A DNA stretch of 32,742 bases, from NCBI GenBank assembly GCA_001871115.1, contig MNUR01000128.1:1-32742 (forward strand), read 5' to 3'. The notes beneath the pieces were generated by a model, which searched no databases, was not told where the DNA came from, and saw nothing but the letters and a program-made list of their open reading frames with translations. Numbering within the stretch: position 1 is the first letter of the stretch; every line of letters begins with the position of its first letter. The position numbers were made by a program, and so were the translations under genes. Shown here in pieces: positions 30,247 through 32,742 of the stretch. The DNA is from Elusimicrobia bacterium CG1_02_56_21. Lineage in GTDB: Bacteria; Elusimicrobiota; Elusimicrobia; Elusimicrobiales; UBA9959.

Positions 30247-31329
30247 ATGGCTAACATAGGTTACGCCATGAACGAAGAATCCCCCAAGCCCCACAAACGC
30301 CGGGCCCGCTATACAGGAACCCACCCGCGCAAATTCGCGGAGAAATACAAAGAACTGGACCCTTCACAGTACGCCGGGGATATTGAGCACATAATAGCCA
30401 AAGGCCAGACCCCGGCCGGGACGCACAGGCCGATTTGCGTTGAAGAGATCCTTTCAATACTGGACCCCAAACCCGGAGAGGTCTGCCTGGACGCCACCCT
30501 GGGCTATGGCGGGCATTCAGAGAAAATACTGCCGCGGCTCGGCCCCGGCGGCCGGCTTTTTGCCGTGGACGTGGACCCGATAGAGCTGCCGAAGGCCGAG
30601 GCCAGGCTGCGCGCTCTCGGTTTCGGCGCGGATGTTTTTATAATCCGGAAGATGAACTTTGCCGGGATCATCGGCCTGCTCCCGGAAGCCGGCGGCGGTT
30701 TTGACTGCGTCCTGGCCGACCTGGGAGTTTCTTCTATGCAGCTCGACAACCCGGAGCGCGGCTTTACCTACAAAGCCGACGGCCCGCTGGACCTGCGCCT
30801 TAACCCGGGGCGAGGCAAACCCGCCTCGGAAATGCTCAGGACCATTTCCGCCGAGGCGCTGGAAAAGATGCTTTTTGATTACGGCGACGAACCCCATGCC
30901 AAAGACATAGCGAAGGCCATAAAGACCAGCCGCGTCCCGGTAGTGACCACGGCCCGGCTGGCCGACACTATCCGCGAAGGCCTGAAAAAACTTCATTCAA
31001 AAATTTCCGACAGCATCATAAACAAATCTTTGCAGCGCACTTTCATGGCGCTGCGGATAGGCGTAAACGAAGAACTGAGCGTATTAGACCGCTTCCTTGA
31101 GCTGCTGCCCTGGTGCCTGAAGCCGGGCGGCAGAATCGCTATCCTGTCTTTCCACTCGGGCGAGGACCGTAGGGTTAAAAAAGCTTTCGCCCGGGGCGAG
31201 GAAACCGGGCTCTACTCCAAAATAGCGCCCACCCCGGTGCGCCCCTCTCCGGCCGAGCGCCGGGGAAACTCCCGCTCGTCCTGCGCAAAGCTCCGCTGGG
31301 CCGTCCGTTCAGACAAACCGGCGCAGTAA
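30247..31329 (+). CDS. rsmH: 16S rRNA (cytosine-1402-N4)-methyltransferase, N-terminally extended
   Basis: The 360-residue product has the RsmH/MraW core: HRPICVEEILSIL, SAM motif CLDATLGYGGHSEKIL, DCVLADLGVSSMQLDNPERG, QRTFMALRIGVNEEL and AILSFHSGEDRRVKKAF. It methylates N4 of C1402 in the 16S rRNA decoding centre. About 60 residues precede the usual start of the family (RRARYTGTHPRKFAEKYKEL), a basic extension found in some RsmH subgroups. A second in-frame ATG at 30268 has AGG 7-8 nt upstream and may be the real start, since the bases around the first ATG look like a -10 (TATTAT). It is not in a cell-division cluster here. A strong terminator follows. Confidence 0.92.
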   Translation: MANIGYAMNEESPKPHKRRARYTGTHPRKFAEKYKELDPSQYAGDIEHIIAKGQTPAGTHRPICVEEILSILDPKPGEVCLDATLGYGGHSEKILPRLGPGGRLFAVDVDPIELPKAEARLRALGFGADVFIIRKMNFAGIIGLLPEAGGGFDCVLADLGVSSMQLDNPERGFTYKADGPLDLRLNPGRGKPASEMLRTISAEALEKMLFDYGDEPHAKDIAKAIKTSRVPVVTTARLADTIREGLKKLHSKISDSIINKSLQRTFMALRIGVNEELSVLDRFLELLPWCLKPGGRIAILSFHSGEDRRVKKAFARGEETGLYSKIAPTPVRPSPAERRGNSRSSCAKLRWAVRSDKPAQ

Positions 31330-31349
31330 CGAGCCCCGTACAAATTAAA

Positions 31350-31380
31350 ATCGCCCGCTCCCGGCGGGCGATATCTTTTT
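31350..31380. terminator. Bidirectional terminator between rsmH and the cysteine-rich protein gene
   Basis: ATCGCCCGC (31350-31358) and GCGGGCGAT (31364-31372) form a 9-bp stem with a 5-nt loop. The plus side continues ATCTTTTT; the minus side continues TTTAATTTG. It serves both convergent genes. Confidence 0.88.
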
Positions 31381-31393
31381 CCTGCGACTGTCT

Positions 31394-32338
31394 TTATTTT
31401 ATATACCCGGACATTTTGGTGATCGAACCTGCGGCATTGGCGTAACTGCCGTTATAATAATGGCTCCATTGCAGGCAGACCAAATTATTCATCTCGGAAG
31501 CGGCTATCTCGTGGAATAACAGAAAGCTTGAAGCGACGAAGATAGGAACTCCGGCGGCGCTCACTGCCGCCCCGGCCGTATGCATAGCCAGGCGCTCAAA
31601 AGCGAATTCCAGGACTTTCTCGGTGCCGATGATGCCCGCCTCTTTCCCGGCATGCCACACCAGGTGGTGGCCCACCGTGCTGGACTCTTCAGCCCCTGCT
31701 ACATAGATACCTTTTATGTCCCGCTTGATAACTTTGGCGAAATTGTCCACAAGCTTGTCCGCCACGGCCTGTCTGGCTTTATCGTTCTCAAAGCTTTTAT
31801 GGCAGCCGGCCGCCGCGCGCAGGCTGAAATATACCGAACCCTGCAGATGGCCGGCGCAGGAAGCCTTCCCTTTGGCGCAGTCCCGCTCGCCTAACTTGCC
31901 CAGCATAACGCCGCAGGCCATATAATACATAGGGGTAACGTCGTCGTCCTCCAGCTGTGCTTTGCACATCTCAAGAACACCGTTAATGCAGTTGTAGCCC
32001 CTGTTATTGCAGCGGCCGTTGCCTATGGTCTTGGCGAAAGCCCGCACCGAACCGTCCGGGCCATTGCACTCGTCCATATGGGCGTCGCAGTAAGCTAAAG
32101 TTTTATCAAGATGGCTGAGTACTGCGCCTTTAAGGTCGTCTTTCACCTCTATGCCCGCACCTTTCTGGTTTCCCGGCATGGCCTCGTGGGACGGCATAAT
32201 ACCTAAATCCCCTCCCTGCCTGCTCTCGGCCAGGGACTCCCTCACCGACATGCCTATATCACCAAAATCTCCGGCCGCAACCGCGCCGCCGGGCGCGCCG
32301 GAAAGAATAAGAGTCAGCAGCAGATTCATGTAGTTCAT
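31394..32338 (-). CDS. Secreted cysteine-rich protein, unknown function
   Basis: A 314-residue protein with a signal peptide (MNYMNLLLTLILSGAPGGAVAA). The mature part has about ten cysteines, most between residues 84 and 179 in short-spaced groups (YCDAHMDEC, GRCNNRGYNC, EMC, DCAKGKASC), which suggests periplasmic or extracellular disulfides. A hydrophobic segment near residues 255-280 (AAVSAAGVPIFVASSFLLFH) could be a membrane helix. No family was recognised. The ATG at 32338 and a second at 32329 are both possible. It has the clearest promoter in the window, with a palindrome over the -35 box, so expression is probably regulated. It converges on rsmH. Confidence 0.7.
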   Translation of the reverse strand: MNYMNLLLTLILSGAPGGAVAAGDFGDIGMSVRESLAESRQGGDLGIMPSHEAMPGNQKGAGIEVKDDLKGAVLSHLDKTLAYCDAHMDECNGPDGSVRAFAKTIGNGRCNNRGYNCINGVLEMCKAQLEDDDVTPMYYMACGVMLGKLGERDCAKGKASCAGHLQGSVYFSLRAAAGCHKSFENDKARQAVADKLVDNFAKVIKRDIKGIYVAGAEESSTVGHHLVWHAGKEAGIIGTEKVLEFAFERLAMHTAGAAVSAAGVPIFVASSFLLFHEIAASEMNNLVCLQWSHYYNGSYANAAGSITKMSGYIK

Positions 32339-32344
32339 ATAACC

Positions 32345-32395
32345 GCGGATTAGTCCGCTTCAATAGTATAATAGTCAGCCCTTGACATGTCAAGG
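32345..32395 (-). promoter_or_regulatory. Sigma-70-type promoter with palindrome over the -35 box and 5' hairpin
   Basis: On the minus strand TTGACA (32388-32393) and TATACT (32365-32370) are exactly 17 nt apart. The perfect palindrome CCTTGACATGTCAAGG (32380-32395) covers the -35 box and is a likely operator. The predicted transcript begins with the hairpin GCGGA-CTAA-TCCGC (32345-32358), some 7 nt before the ATG at 32338. Confidence 0.75.
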
Positions 32396-32404
32396 CTGCA
32401 CAAT

Positions 32405-32428
32405 ACCGCCGGCATTTCACCTGGCGGT
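32405..32428. terminator. Weak terminator-like hairpin
   Basis: ACCGCC (32405-32410) and GGCGGT (32423-32428) form a 6-bp stem with a 12-nt loop. It lies between the stop of the PorV/PorQ-like gene (32468) and the promoter of the next gene on the same strand, but its U-tract on the minus strand is poor. Confidence 0.4.
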
Positions 32429-32467
32429 TTCTATTTCAAGAAGATCCATTTTCTACGGCGTTGAAAA

Positions 32468-32742
32468 TTAGAACCTTTTTTTTAATGTTATCCGCTGGGC
32501 GCTGCCCAGGCTGCCTTCAGGTGACATCGCGTAGTCCAAATCAGCATTCATAAGTCTAATTCCCGCACCCGCGCTGAAAGCACCCGCGGCACTCTGCCCG
32601 GCCCCGCCGTTTACCCCTCCCCTCAGGCTAAGGCCGCTCATGGTTCCGGGCCCACCGAATAAAGCGTATTCGGTCCCCACGCTATAGGCCGTGTACTTAT
32701 CATATACATAGCGCCTGGCGTCAAAGTTCAACATGAACCCGG
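32468..32742 (-). CDS. PorV/PorQ-like outer-membrane protein, C-terminal part (partial at window edge)
   Basis: The frame is open to the right edge of the window, so the start is missing; at least 91 codons are present. It consists of amphipathic beta strands (YTAYSVGTEYALFGG, GLSLRGGVNGG, AGIRLMNADLDYAMSPEGSL) and ends GSAQRITLKKRF. The final pattern, an aromatic DYA strand, then GxLGxxxRITLxxxF, is characteristic of PorV/PorQ family barrels, which in other bacteria shuttle or anchor secreted proteins at the outer membrane. The terminal Phe supports outer-membrane insertion. The function here is inferred from the C-terminus only. Confidence 0.7.
   Translation of the reverse strand, partial: GFMLNFDARRYVYDKYTAYSVGTEYALFGGPGTMSGLSLRGGVNGGAGQSAAGAFSAGAGIRLMNADLDYAMSPEGSLGSAQRITLKKRF

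Noticed and set aside
1..32742. CRISPR array, tRNA or rRNA genes
   Set aside because: No regularly spaced repeats, no tRNA-like T-loop/acceptor pattern and no rRNA-like stretch were seen on either strand.

Overview
This 32.7 kb window looks like chromosomal DNA of a Gram-negative bacterium. It carries two outer-membrane beta-barrel proteins, the C-terminus of a probable PorV/PorQ-type protein at the right edge, lipoproteins with clear lipoboxes, and a type IV pilus/type II secretion ATPase. The mix of a bacterial SWIB protein, an N-terminally extended RsmH, a PorV/PorQ-like protein and heavy IS91/ISL3 debris would fit Elusimicrobiota or a related phylum. That placement is inference; no rRNA or marker phylogeny is possible here. 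Nearly all genes lie on the minus strand.

Left part (1-10.3 kb): an accessory, decaying region. It holds a frameshifted ISL3 transposase cut by the window edge, a CsgG/LpoB-like lipoprotein, a beta-lactamase-fold serine hydrolase, a SAM methyltransferase, a TerC-type membrane protein, a small membrane protein and a proline-iminopeptidase-like hydrolase. Between them lie gene remains: htpX cut just downstream of where its zinc site would be, a flavodoxin-fold gene missing its FMN phosphate loop, a signal-peptide gene with a frameshift, and short N- or C-terminal stubs.

Middle (10.3-20.6 kb): a histidine kinase with a four-cysteine PAS region lies 6 bp downstream of a PilB/GspE ATPase that carries its own C-terminal response-regulator receiver, which suggests phosphorelay control of a pilus or secretion motor. 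Two outer-membrane proteins follow, bracketed by near-identical 70-bp palindromic elements. Then come a secreted protein split by an in-frame TAG, a GSU2403-type nucleotidyltransferase-fold protein, a small membrane protein and a thioredoxin-like lipoprotein with a CxxS motif.

Right part (20.6-32.7 kb): a nucleotidyltransferase plus a 68-residue partner sits between two IS91 remnants. After it the DNA becomes ordinary housekeeping: an RlhA-like U32 protein, SWIB, pyroglutamyl peptidase, GlgB, oligopeptidase A, RsmH, a cysteine-rich secreted protein and the PorV/PorQ-like C-terminus.

The dominant theme is repeat invasion. Seven truncated IS91-family copies lie in the same orientation; six keep the transposase-3' terminus of the element and one is an internal piece of the transposase 3' coding region. 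Several abut broken genes or end within 60 bp of a start codon. REP-like palindromes of at least three sequence families and a dispersed terminator-like hairpin complete the picture. Several genes have a -10 box only 6-8 nt from their start codon, which suggests leaderless transcripts. No tRNA, rRNA or CRISPR array was seen.
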